Positions 44,696 through 53,081 of a stretch of DNA of 64,000 nucleotides are shown piece by piece. Source of the DNA: Gammaproteobacteria bacterium (GTDB lineage: Bacteria > Pseudomonadota > Gammaproteobacteria > Pseudomonadales > Cellvibrionaceae). The stretch spans positions 43,102 through 107,101 of the forward strand of contig JAGKWO010000014.1 of NCBI GenBank assembly GCA_021151835.1. The letters are read 5' to 3'. Every line of letters begins with the position of its first letter. Within the stretch, counting starts at the first letter, position 1. The notes under the pieces were generated by a model, which was not told where the DNA came from, did not search any database, and saw only the letters and a program-made list of their open reading frames with translations. A program made the translations under genes and the position numbers.

Positions 44696-46495
44696 ATGAA
44701 GTTTGTGTTCGTACCGCGCTATTGGATTGGGCTGATTACCATCATTTTTTCAATGATCACTTTGGCAGGGCATAGCTATGCCGATGATTCGCTGCGCATA
44801 AAACATATAGAGCGTTGCGGCGAACTTTTTGCACAAACACAACAAGAGTTTTGTGTCAGTACCAGCGGTAAGTTGCTTGATCAACAATTGAAGATTCGGC
44901 TTGGTGAAAATAGTTTGGCAGCCAGCGATATAAAGCGTGATGGAAATTCTTTGCGCATTACATTAGCCAATGATAAATACCAGAGTGGTCCATTGTGGTT
45001 AGAACAAGCAGGGCAACAAAGTAATGCAGTCTGGTTGAGCATGAAGGGCAGCCATGTTATTGCAGCGAATAAAAAAGAAGTTGCAAAAAATATGGATGGA
45101 TTGACGACCTATGTTGATCTGGTCAGCGTGATTGTCGAAGAAAATTATGACGGCTTGAAAGAAGCGCGTCGTCTGGCTAAAAAATATAGCGCAACTATTG
45201 TCGGCGTTATCCCTCCACTGAATACCTATCAACTCCGTTTACCGGCGCGCAACCTTACTGAGCGCGATGCAATTGTATTGCGTCTCGGCAGCGAGATTGG
45301 CGTAGATGCGGTCATCATTGAAGAGTCGGGTGCAGAAAAAGAAATCGAAAATGAGCGCGCCCCTGCAAATTTACACCGTGAAAATTCCATTAATAAAGGT
45401 GAGTGGGCATCTAATCGTTTTCTCGATGCAGTGGATTTTTATTTACGCCGCATTCCCGCCAAAGCGCAACCCATTGCAACCCAGCCGATAAAAATTGGTG
45501 TTATCGAGCGCGATGTCGATTTTGATTCGCCTGACTTTGCCGATTATCGCGGTGATTGCCGCCGCGATAGCAAACGCATTTGCCTCTACGCGCGCGATGC
45601 ACAAAAACCGGAATCCCACGGTTCTACTGTCTCCGGTATTTTTGCGGCGGCCTGGAATAACGGCGGTAATTCCGGTTTCTTGCGCGGGTTGGATAAAGTC
45701 GGCCCCGGTTTTGATGTCATTGTGGATCGTAATTCCGATGCAGGTATTACGGCGAACATCGCTGCTTCTGTGAATATGGTGGAAGACGGTGTGCGGGTTT
45801 TAAATTGGAGTTGGGGAATTCATCGTGTCGGTGCAAAAAATATTGATGGTAAGGATGTGGATTCGCTGGTGCGATCCGGTTTGGCGATGAGCGGTTATGA
45901 AGAATTGCTGGAAGAGTTTTTCCTGTGGTTACGTTTGAAACACCCCGATGTCATTGTGGTTAATTCGGCTGGTAATGGTGCATCATTTTCCGGGCTTGAT
46001 GAGTATCGTTTGCCATCGTCATTTGTAACGGAACAATTATTGGTAGTGGGTGGGCATGAGCGCAGCAATAAAAAAGATGCGCAAGTGAATGATTCCGATT
46101 ATGTCGTAAAACGCGGTGCATCCAATATCGATATGCGCGTGGACATTACCGCTGCTGCGTGCGTGCATAGCTCAAGTTTGCGATTGAATGCAGAGGGCGA
46201 AAAACATTGCGGCACATCCTACGCAACACCGCTGGTCGCCGGTTTGGTTGCTGCAATGCTCTCGATAAATCCGCAATTGCAACCTGAACAATTGCGCATT
46301 TTATTGCGTCGTAGTGCGATGACGATTGGCGAAGAATCTGATTTTGAACCAACCGATGCGGATGATCTTACATCGCCGATTTTACCGTCCGAACGAAACA
46401 ACGACCTAAACCACCCGGATGTTGGCCGTTCAGCGCGGTTGGATATGCATAAGGCGCTCGACCTTACGGTGCAAAGCCTCAAGCGTGTGCGTTAA
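44696..46495 (+). CDS. Secreted subtilisin-like (S8) protein with altered triad
   Basis: 599 residues from ATG 44696. Signal peptide (WIGLITIIFSMITLAGHSYA), an N-terminal prodomain-like region of about 220 residues, then an S8-like domain. His308 (ESHGSTVSG), oxyanion Asn (NSAGNG) and Ser508 (CGTSYATP) are present, but the motif that should read VIDTG reads VIERDVD, placing Glu271 at the catalytic Asp position (or shifting Asp to 273). It could be an atypical protease or a pseudoenzyme. It stands alone upstream of an LprI-like gene. Confidence 0.85.
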   Translation: MKFVFVPRYWIGLITIIFSMITLAGHSYADDSLRIKHIERCGELFAQTQQEFCVSTSGKLLDQQLKIRLGENSLAASDIKRDGNSLRITLANDKYQSGPLWLEQAGQQSNAVWLSMKGSHVIAANKKEVAKNMDGLTTYVDLVSVIVEENYDGLKEARRLAKKYSATIVGVIPPLNTYQLRLPARNLTERDAIVLRLGSEIGVDAVIIEESGAEKEIENERAPANLHRENSINKGEWASNRFLDAVDFYLRRIPAKAQPIATQPIKIGVIERDVDFDSPDFADYRGDCRRDSKRICLYARDAQKPESHGSTVSGIFAAAWNNGGNSGFLRGLDKVGPGFDVIVDRNSDAGITANIAASVNMVEDGVRVLNWSWGIHRVGAKNIDGKDVDSLVRSGLAMSGYEELLEEFFLWLRLKHPDVIVVNSAGNGASFSGLDEYRLPSSFVTEQLLVVGGHERSNKKDAQVNDSDYVVKRGASNIDMRVDITAAACVHSSSLRLNAEGEKHCGTSYATPLVAGLVAAMLSINPQLQPEQLRILLRRSAMTIGEESDFEPTDADDLTSPILPSERNNDLNHPDVGRSARLDMHKALDLTVQSLKRVR

Positions 46496-46532
46496 TGTGA
46501 CCAATAAGTTCAGATTGATATGGAGAAATGAC

Positions 46533-46985
46533 ATGCAGAAACTTCGCCACTCATGGTTAGGAATTGCGGCACTCACATTGGTGCTATGTAGTAACCTGGC
46601 ACTTGCAATTGATAACCCCGACGCACCGGATTTGATCGCAGAATTCGAAGCCCGGGAAAAACCATTAATTGCCGCAATCGAAAAACCGACCAATACCACG
46701 AGTGACTATGCAGCCCTCTACTCAAATTATTTAAAATTTTTAGACAAAGAACTTAATACTGTTTACAAAATCCTCCGCACCAAATTCCCGGAAGATAAAC
46801 AAAAACAACTCAAAGCCGCGCAAGTCAGCTGGCTAAAGTACCGCGATCTTGAATTCGCATTTATCGATAACACTTGGACCAACAAAGATTTCGGCACTTC
46901 ATCCGCTATTTCACGTGGTCAATACAAAGCTAGTGTTGTGCGCGATAGAGTGATCAAGTTAATGTATTACGCGAAAAATTTTTAA
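46533..46985 (+). CDS. Secreted LprI-like (DUF1311) protein
   Basis: 150 residues. Signal peptide (LGIAALTLVLCSNLALA) and an alpha-helical DUF1311-type region: LDKELNTVYKILRTKF, LKAAQVSWLKYRDLE, then GQYKASVVRDRVIKL. The family includes periplasmic lysozyme inhibitors. The Cys residues common in the family are absent. GGAG eight bases upstream. It lies 37 bp after the subtilase-like gene and may share its transcript. Confidence 0.8.
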   Translation: MQKLRHSWLGIAALTLVLCSNLALAIDNPDAPDLIAEFEAREKPLIAAIEKPTNTTSDYAALYSNYLKFLDKELNTVYKILRTKFPEDKQKQLKAAQVSWLKYRDLEFAFIDNTWTNKDFGTSSAISRGQYKASVVRDRVIKLMYYAKNF

Positions 46986-47001
46986 TCGTGAGGGAATTGA
47001 T

Positions 47002-47259
47002 ATGTCAGAGAATAATCTTCAATTTGAATATGAAGGGCTACACGTAAGTGTAAACTACAACCCATCGACTAACAGCGTGACACGCACCGTTACCGAATCC
47101 GGCAAACAAATCCATCATGATGAATTAACGTTTGATAAATCACTGGTTGGAAACTTTGACGTGATGAGTGCAGAAGAACAAGCGAAAATAGCAACTGCCT
47201 GGGGTGCGGCGGGTATCAAGACCAGAATTGAAGATGGGCGGCTTGGTTCAAAGAAATAG
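47002..47259 (+). CDS. Hypothetical 85-residue protein
   Basis: No family is recognised. Small acidic soluble protein, beta-rich first half (LHVSVNYNPSTNSVTRTV) and a helical end (MSAEEQAKIATAWGAAG). GAGGGA precedes the ATG; 16 bp after the LprI-like gene, so probably the same operon. Confidence 0.7.
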   Translation: MSENNLQFEYEGLHVSVNYNPSTNSVTRTVTESGKQIHHDELTFDKSLVGNFDVMSAEEQAKIATAWGAAGIKTRIEDGRLGSKK

Positions 47260-47326
47260 AATAAATTTATTTAACTAAGAACAATTACTCATCACAACTA
47301 AATTGTCGAAGCAGAACCTGTAGCAA

Positions 47327-47455
47327 GTAGGTTGGGTCGGGCCGCGCAGGCAGCAATGCCCAACATCCCATAACATGAAAATCAATAGATAGTTAATCGA
47401 TACAGCAATATATCTATGTGTATACGCTTTAATGTTGGGCATGACTGCCCAACCT
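47327..47455. repeat. REP-like inverted-repeat element, copy B
   Basis: About 129 bp. Left end gtaggttggg...caatgcccaacat, core of about 70 bp, right end atgttgggcatgactgcccaacct. The core is clearly similar to copy C (shared atcaatagata.ttaatcgata and tctatgtgt.tacgcttt). Ends match copy A. It lies 39 bp beyond the 3' end of the esterase gene. Confidence 0.78.
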
Positions 47456-47494
47456 TGTACCTTGTGAAAAGATTTTTACATCTTGAAAAAAAGC

Positions 47495-48376
47495 CTACTG
47501 ACGAACCTTACTATCCGTTTTGAAGAGCCACCATAAACCTTGCGCAGCAGTTGTCGGGAATGCGATTGCATGGGTCGCGTGTTCTATAACCCGCAACTCC
47601 AAATTCAATTTATTTAGATTCCGGGCTTTTAACCGAGCATGAAATGCAGTGGCATCACCTACCATGTCATGTTTGGGGCTGTCTCGCGTTATTGTTTCCT
47701 CCGCGCCAACAGCAATAAATACATTGGCTTCAAGGTCCTTATTGAACTTGGTTTTGGATTCCAAATCGAGAATATATTTGTTATCCCACCAGATAGACGG
47801 GCTGCCGATGATGTAATTTTTAAAAGTGGTTGGCGCGCGTAAAAAAATGTATAGCCCAAAAAGCCCGCCAAAGGAGTTACCCACATAGGTACGGTTAGCC
47901 GCATCTGTGTTGTAGCGCTTTTCAATATAAGGAATAACGTCAGTGCGAATAAATTCAAGATGTTTGGACGCCTCACCCGATGGATCTTTATATCCAGGCG
48001 AGTGTGTCGTTGGTGTGTAGTCACGTTGCCTGCTGAGCGCCGGCTCCTTGCCTTTCTCCCAGGAGATGCCCACAAACATAACGTCATCCATACGTTTTTG
48101 GTTCACAGGAACACGTGCAGCCCCAGTAGTAATTGGAAATGTGTAAGGCGAATCCGTCATGTAAACGACTGGATATTTTTTACCGCTGGAATAGTTCAAC
48201 GGTAATTGCACGTGAAGCTCGTAGGATCGCTTCGTACCGGTGTCCTGAATTTCGATTATCTCCGTCCGAGGCAATTCAAAAGCGGGATTCTGATTTGCTT
48301 GCGCAAGTAAACATAAGGGAAACAGAAGTAATAAAAATAATACGTGGTGAAATTGCGCAGATTTACGGAGGTGCAT
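47495..48376 (-). CDS. Secreted alpha/beta-hydrolase of the esterase D/IroE family
   Basis: 293 residues. Signal peptide (VLFLLLLFPLCLLAQA), PF00756-type fold: ELHVQLPLNYSSGKKYPVVYMTD (in two parts), nucleophile elbow GNSFGG, and a late His (ATHAIAF). Family members hydrolyse esters of siderophores, S-formylglutathione or feruloyl sugars; substrate not deducible. Bracketed by REP-like copies B and C. Confidence 0.9.
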   Translation of the reverse strand: MHLRKSAQFHHVLFLLLLFPLCLLAQANQNPAFELPRTEIIEIQDTGTKRSYELHVQLPLNYSSGKKYPVVYMTDSPYTFPITTGAARVPVNQKRMDDVMFVGISWEKGKEPALSRQRDYTPTTHSPGYKDPSGEASKHLEFIRTDVIPYIEKRYNTDAANRTYVGNSFGGLFGLYIFLRAPTTFKNYIIGSPSIWWDNKYILDLESKTKFNKDLEANVFIAVGAEETITRDSPKHDMVGDATAFHARLKARNLNKLNLELRVIEHATHAIAFPTTAAQGLWWLFKTDSKVRQ

Positions 48377-48570
48377 GCAGCTTATTCCTTGAATGGTTTT
48401 CTTAGATTATGTCAGGGGCAGAGTTAAATTTATTTGTAAGGGCGATGGAGCTGAGTTTTTTAAACCTCAATTGTTTCGACCACTCTTTGATTTATTGAAA
48501 TATTTAACAAAAAGCAATGGAAAAAATTGCTGAGTGGCTGCTTTCGGTCAATTGCGGACATTGGAGCTTT
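48377..48570 (+). other. Intergenic stretch upstream of the esterase gene
   Basis: AT-rich; should hold the minus-strand esterase promoter. No gene seen on either strand. It is followed by repeat copy C. Confidence 0.35.
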
Positions 48571-48686
48571 GTAGGTTGGGCAGCAATGCCCAACATCCCA
48601 TGACATCCAAATCAATAGATAATTAATCGATATAGCGATATTTCTATGTGTTTACGCTTTTATGTTGGGCATGACTGCCCAATCTA
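48571..48686. repeat. REP-like inverted-repeat element, copy C
   Basis: About 116 bp, direct orientation relative to copy B, ends gtaggttgggcagc and atgactgcccaatcta. The left hairpin is shorter than in B. It separates the esterase gene from the 3' end of the CBASS-like operon. Confidence 0.78.
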
Positions 48687-48787
48687 TGTGCTTAATTATC
48701 TTTTTATTTGGGATTTGATTTTCAGTGCTGCTTTAGTCAAAAACAGACGCTGGGCAAGTATTTTTATCACAGTCACTTCTTAGGTCA

Positions 48788-49243
48788 TTAGTTTCGTGGT
48801 ATGCACTCAATTTCTAAGTCTAGGTTTCCCGCCCAAGAGCGAATTTGTATTCTGTTTGCGTAAGGATGATTTTCATTATTTATAGGAAAATCTTCCTTTT
48901 TTAATAAGGATGATCCGCACCATTGATTTCCCCGCCAGTAACTAACAACCGCAAACTCACCGCTAATAATTTGATTTATAAATTCAAAGGCAGTTCCGCA
49001 CTCGGATTCACCAAAAAACTCATTGAAGTGCGCATGATAAGCGTCAAATGAAACCGTAACTTCCTCCCCATATGTATCAACACAAAGCGGGTGTTCAGCT
49101 TTCGGTGATGGAGCTTTAATTTCAATACAAAAAGCACGCTCTTTATTTTTTATGATTTTATGTTCTAGTTTTAATAATGAAGGAAAACTCTCAAAGAATT
49201 GAGCTTTTACCTCATTCGAAAATTCAGTTAGATTTTCGTTCAT
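48788..49243 (-). CDS. Unknown protein, fourth gene of the CD-NTase operon
   Basis: 151 residues, no recognised family, no signal peptide or membrane helix. Acidic, with several Cys (FCIEIKAP, PLCVDTYG, ESECGTAF, QWCGSS, EIECIP) and Trp (SYWRGNQW). Nine bases after the DUF4062 gene and in the same AT-rich stretch, so it belongs to the operon and may be an accessory or immunity-type protein. Start ATG 49243. Confidence 0.7.
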   Translation of the reverse strand: MNENLTEFSNEVKAQFFESFPSLLKLEHKIIKNKERAFCIEIKAPSPKAEHPLCVDTYGEEVTVSFDAYHAHFNEFFGESECGTAFEFINQIISGEFAVVSYWRGNQWCGSSLLKKEDFPINNENHPYANRIQIRSWAGNLDLEIECIPRN

Positions 49244-49252
49244 ACGTGCTTG

Positions 49253-50293
49253 TTAACTTTCTTTGCCATCTTCAGGTTTCTCTTTCTCAGACAATCCATT
49301 CTGCAACTGAATTTTTCTTAGTTTCTTAAGGAACGATCTTCCTTCATTGGAAAGACACCAGTATTCTTTATTATCGCTAACAGCGTGTTTTTTACTTGAT
49401 GGTTCCACAAGATCTAAAGCTGATAGATCAGCTAGCCAATGACTAACCATATTCGTCGGGACTGGAAAAATTCTTCTGTAGCCTGTTCCTTTATATCTTA
49501 ATGCAATATCGCTACCAATCTTTTCAAAGGTATTTTCGACTAGGAGGTTAGGAGCTATAGCTTGGAATATACCTAGCAGCGTGCCTTCAATAGGGTCACC
49601 CCATTCGCGCTCACCTTCCGTTGCCACGTAAACATCTACTTTGTTTTTTCTAAGTGTATCGAAGAGTTCGCCTTTAACGTCATTCTCTTTGTCGGCTCTT
49701 AGCTTTTCAGCCCTTAGCTCCTCTAGTTCGCTCCTCAATATCGCATTTTCGGTGCTTAAACGAGTAAGCTCCTTTATCAATTCTGGGCCAACAACTTCAT
49801 TTGATCTTACCCAGCCAACACGTGGGTTCGTAGAAATTGACTTCATCAAAGAAATTGATACCTTTGCATGTAAATCGTCTCTACTATTCCAAAAATTTAC
49901 TAATCGCCCCTTAATTTTTCCTTTAAACGATTCCAGTGCGGCTCTTCTATCTGCTGAATCTTCCATCAAATCTGATGGCCAAGATGCCTTCCCTTCAATA
50001 ACAAAACCAAGTACCGGAACACCTTTACTAACGGCATAGTCATACTCTTTTTCGGTATAACTGATCCCCTCATCGGTAACCGAACCATATTTATGCGCAG
50101 CAACAACAACATAATAGTCAGATTCGTCAATTTGACGTTGTATTATCTTCCACTGTTCATCGTCAGCAGCACTAAACATTTCCATTCCGACTGGAATATG
50201 GCCCATTTCAAGAATAGCCTTGATAACCTGATCTCTTTCTGACTTTAAGTCTTCATAAGTTGAGCTGACAAACACTTGGAATTTCTTAATCAT
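49253..50293 (-). CDS. DUF4062-coiled-coil-winged-helix protein
   Basis: 346 residues from ATG 50293 (AAGGA 8 bases upstream). Residues 1-110 are a DUF4062 domain (FQVFVSSTYEDLKSERD and VVAAHKYGSVTDEGISYTEKEY, the latter in two parts), a Rossmann-like fold often found at the N-terminus of NLR/STAND-type defence proteins. About 165-215 is a Leu/Glu-rich coiled coil, then a C-terminal part (about 225-330) with a winged-helix look (MVSHWLADLSALDLVE, YWCLSNEGRSFLKKL). Third gene of the CD-NTase/SLATT operon. Role inferred as sensor or regulatory partner. Confidence 0.85.
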   Translation of the reverse strand: MIKKFQVFVSSTYEDLKSERDQVIKAILEMGHIPVGMEMFSAADDEQWKIIQRQIDESDYYVVVAAHKYGSVTDEGISYTEKEYDYAVSKGVPVLGFVIEGKASWPSDLMEDSADRRAALESFKGKIKGRLVNFWNSRDDLHAKVSISLMKSISTNPRVGWVRSNEVVGPELIKELTRLSTENAILRSELEELRAEKLRADKENDVKGELFDTLRKNKVDVYVATEGEREWGDPIEGTLLGIFQAIAPNLLVENTFEKIGSDIALRYKGTGYRRIFPVPTNMVSHWLADLSALDLVEPSSKKHAVSDNKEYWCLSNEGRSFLKKLRKIQLQNGLSEKEKPEDGKES

Positions 50294-50322
50294 TATATTT
50301 TCCTTACTGGAGACTAAAATCT

Positions 50323-50925
50323 TTAATTGACATTGCAAATTTTTACAACAATAGCTCCCGAAAATATAAAATATATAAGAATCACTAAAGCAGTAAAAAA
50401 GGAAGCTGACAACGATAATGGAATTTTATCTCTTAATAGCCTGAACTTAAGTTGTTCATCAATCCAACCAATTTGCTGTTCCCAGAAAAACTTATAGTGC
50501 GCATACCAATTACTTAAAGCAATTTGATGGGAACTGCCGATTTGAGTGTATTGCTTTTCGATTTCTTCCAGCTTTTGAATATGCAGATCTAAAGATCCAG
50601 TTGAGGATTTTACCAATCCATATAATCGTTTTAATTCGTTAAAATGATCTGTTAAAGCCACGCCGCTGGTAATGTAATCTGTTTTTTTAGCATCATAAAA
50701 TGTTATGTACATTCCAGCTACACCTAAAATGATAAAAGTAGCTGAAATGAATTTCGTATTAAGCTCGTCGAAAACAAGTGCATAAATTCCGAAAGCCAAT
50801 GATATCAAGCTAATCCATCCAGGTGCTTTAGCCACGATATCGTAGGTAGCGAAATGTTTTTTTGCTCCAAAGCCCACGTTATATGCTGTTTCAGCAATAT
50901 GTTTTAGTAGATCATCTTTATTCAT
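50323..50925 (-). CDS. SLATT-domain membrane effector
   Basis: 200 residues. N-terminal amphipathic helix, two transmembrane helices (about 34-52 and 58-77), a long cytoplasmic helical region (about 90-165) and a third hydrophobic segment near the C-terminus (172-193). This is the layout of SLATT proteins, predicted pore-forming effectors activated by nucleotide second messengers. It overlaps the CD-NTase gene by eight bases. Confidence 0.85.
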   Translation of the reverse strand: MNKDDLLKHIAETAYNVGFGAKKHFATYDIVAKAPGWISLISLAFGIYALVFDELNTKFISATFIILGVAGMYITFYDAKKTDYITSGVALTDHFNELKRLYGLVKSSTGSLDLHIQKLEEIEKQYTQIGSSHQIALSNWYAHYKFFWEQQIGWIDEQLKFRLLRDKIPLSLSASFFTALVILIYFIFSGAIVVKICNVN

Positions 50926-52225
50926 CTTCTTCTCCTTCTATAGGGACATGGATTCTATCTTTTGCAATCACAATTCCTTTCTGCACGGCATAACACTCGA
51001 CAATGTGCTCGCCTTCAAATCTTGTATTTTCCTCTCGCCTCATGTAGCCCGCATCAGAAAGTATTTGACCTCGAATTTCATTTCTGCGTTCTGCCTCAGA
51101 CCCTCTATTCAAAACCTTCCAATAAAGATCAAATGCACCGGCTATATCGTGACTAACAACATGAAACTTTAGCTTTTTTTTAGGGCTTAACCGCCTTCTT
51201 CTGTTGAGCAAATCTCTTAAAGAGGTTTCCCTAAAACCATTTTGAAGAACATCACAATCAATTTTTATATTTCGGCGAATATCTACAAGAAACTTAAACT
51301 CGATAAATTCTTCTGTATCCGTCCATGTTTTCGATGCCTTGGCGATGGACTCACTCGCAACAGCCGCAGAATTAGCTGGGAAAGGTCTTCCATAAACTTT
51401 TTTCCACTTCGAGTTAGCCGTATCTTCAGTTCCTGCTTCAATTGCTTTTAAACAAAGCTCATAAGCCTTTTTTGCCTTTTTCTGAAACTTAGCTTTTATT
51501 TTGACATGCTGACCACTACCCAATGCCGCATAACGGTCTTGCTCAGGCAGTTCCGACAAATACTTAAAGAAATCTCGACTCATCCAGTCGTAATAAAGAT
51601 AACTTTTGTCATCGTAATCGGTGGTGTCTCTCAAGAAATTATGGGCTAATGTGTCAATCAAAAGCCCACCCATGCCAATTCCGTGCTTGTTCTTCCAAGC
51701 TCTAGCCATTTTGCAAAGTCTACGAAGATTTTTATTTTTCTCTGCAACGAAATCCTTCATTGCCGCTATTTCTTCACAGGGCTTTGTTATTTTCCAACTA
51801 CTGCCGTTGTAAGTGTCTGGATACTTGAAGCTACCGTCATCTTGTTCAAATACAGGTTGGACCTCGACGTGAAAGCTTGCATATTGGACACACACTACAA
51901 GACGATCTACAAAGACCTCCGTTGTAGGGTATCTAGCCTTAATTGTTTCTTTGGTGTCATTCAGTAGTTGTGATTGTTTGCCATCTTTATAATCGTCCCA
52001 CTTTCCCTTTGGCATGATGTAGAGCATATCCAGGTCAGAAATTCCCTTAATAGCAGTCCAACGACCATAAGAACCCACTTGCAGACTATTGGCTGTTTTT
52101 GAGTTCGTATCTCTGAATTTCTTATTCAAGCATGACGTTATTTCTTCATAGCGCAATGTGATCGTATCTGCATTGTCTACTTTTAAATTTGACAAAAAAT
52201 CTTGAAACATTTGTGAGATTGACAC
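50918..52225 (-). CDS. CBASS cyclic-oligonucleotide synthase (CD-NTase, SMODS) with AGS-C sensor domain
   Basis: 435 residues. Pol-beta-type NTase: LQVGSYGRWTAIKGISDLDMLYI (in two parts; GS at 51-52, D64 and D66) and FHVEVQPVFE (Glu121 as third carboxylate). The C-terminal AGS-C domain (about 310-430) contains YWKVLNRGSEAERR, IRGQI, EENTRFEGEHIVECYAVQKG (in two parts). On phage infection such enzymes make cyclic di- or trinucleotides that activate the adjacent effector. GTG 52225 follows AGAGGGA at 8 bases. The gene is AT-rich against flanking genes, as expected for a transferred defence island. No Cap2/Cap3 genes, so type I-like. Confidence 0.9.
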   Translation of the reverse strand: MSISQMFQDFLSNLKVDNADTITLRYEEITSCLNKKFRDTNSKTANSLQVGSYGRWTAIKGISDLDMLYIMPKGKWDDYKDGKQSQLLNDTKETIKARYPTTEVFVDRLVVCVQYASFHVEVQPVFEQDDGSFKYPDTYNGSSWKITKPCEEIAAMKDFVAEKNKNLRRLCKMARAWKNKHGIGMGGLLIDTLAHNFLRDTTDYDDKSYLYYDWMSRDFFKYLSELPEQDRYAALGSGQHVKIKAKFQKKAKKAYELCLKAIEAGTEDTANSKWKKVYGRPFPANSAAVASESIAKASKTWTDTEEFIEFKFLVDIRRNIKIDCDVLQNGFRETSLRDLLNRRRRLSPKKKLKFHVVSHDIAGAFDLYWKVLNRGSEAERRNEIRGQILSDAGYMRREENTRFEGEHIVECYAVQKGIVIAKDRIHVPIEGEEDE

Positions 52226-52950
52226 CTATAAATTCCCTCTTAGTTAATTGATACCCTACGCTCAACCCCTTTGATGGACTGATTTTCGGATCGTTGAAAT
52301 TTCGCAGGCAAAGGTAAATCATAATTGATACTTTGTAGCAGCCTCCAAATTTGGATAAAACCCGTTTGTTGATCAAGTAAACGAACGAAGTTGCGAAACA
52401 GTTTTTAATGATCATACATTTAAAGTACGTCTATTCGTTAAAAAAATCACAAGCACAATTTAAAAGTGCTTCTAGGTAGTATTCAAAAAAATCCGTTATA
52501 GCGGGAATTTTATTAAAATCACGGACGATTGGATAACCTCAACTAGCGTTAATTAAAAACTCTTAATCTCCGCTTTGGGCACTGTGCTGACCTTAAAAGC
52601 TGTTGCGGTTCGCAAGCTCACCGGCAACCTACAGTCACACAACAACCCTTATAAATATCGATATTAATTAAAAACCCACATTCCATTTTTCCATGTCAAA
52701 GAAAGGAAAAACATCCAATACACCTGAGCTTCAATCAGCTCATCTTGGCAGCAAAACAATTAAAGACCATAGCGATATTCAACGCCAGTATGAATTACAA
52801 CCTATTACTGCACCGCGTTGACAGTCCTACCTTCATCTAATAACCTGCCTGCGCTGCGGTAAATCCCGCAGACGGGATTACTACCCCCGCATCCAGACCG
52901 GCGCTAGAACGTAAGTTTTAGTGTCCCGTACAGCTGTGCCTGCTTGTTAT
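52226..52950 (+). other. Long AT-rich intergenic region upstream of the CD-NTase operon
   Basis: About 720 bp. It must contain the minus-strand promoter of the defence operon near 52240-52300. A 42-codon ORF sits at 52693-52821, and a hairpin aaatcccg-caga-cgggatt lies at about 52861-52878. Otherwise nothing is recognised; no integrase or att site. Confidence 0.4.
52693..52821 (+). CDS. Doubtful 42-residue ORF
   Basis: ATG to TGA; hydrophilic product beginning MSKKGKTSNTPELQ. Composition is protein-like, but there is no clear ribosome site and no homology is recognised. It could be a remnant of a gene that once stood next to the island. Confidence 0.2.
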   Translation: MSKKGKTSNTPELQSAHLGSKTIKDHSDIQRQYELQPITAPR

Positions 52951-53051
52951 GGCGGCTGAACGGGGCCACCTTCGGGTGGGCCGGTGTGGTTTGGACCGGT
53001 GGTAGTAACCCCGTTCAGTTCGCCTCCATGAATTACTGCCTCATGGTGGCG
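52951..53051 (+). promoter_or_regulatory. Candidate structured leader RNA (three-way junction plus competing hairpin)
   Basis: Stem P1: ctgaacgggg (52956-52965) with ccccgttcag (53009-53018), perfect 10 bp. Inside it are P2 ccacc-ttcg-ggtgg (52966-52979, UUCG tetraloop) and P3 ccggt...accgg (52981-52999). Outer ggcg (52951-52954) can pair with cgcc (53021-53024). The same cgcc can instead pair in hairpin P4 (cgcctccatga 53021-53031 with tcatggtggcg 53041-53051). Two exclusive folds 30 bases before the start of the 106-residue gene suggest a cis-regulatory RNA. Confidence 0.55.
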
Positions 53052-53081
53052 GAATAAAAATCCAAACTGTGAGATTCGATT

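Noticed and set aside
52226..53081. Integron attC site or tRNA in the long intergenic region
   Set aside because: The folds at 52951-53051 lack attC core sites and a cloverleaf; no integrase or tRNA signature.
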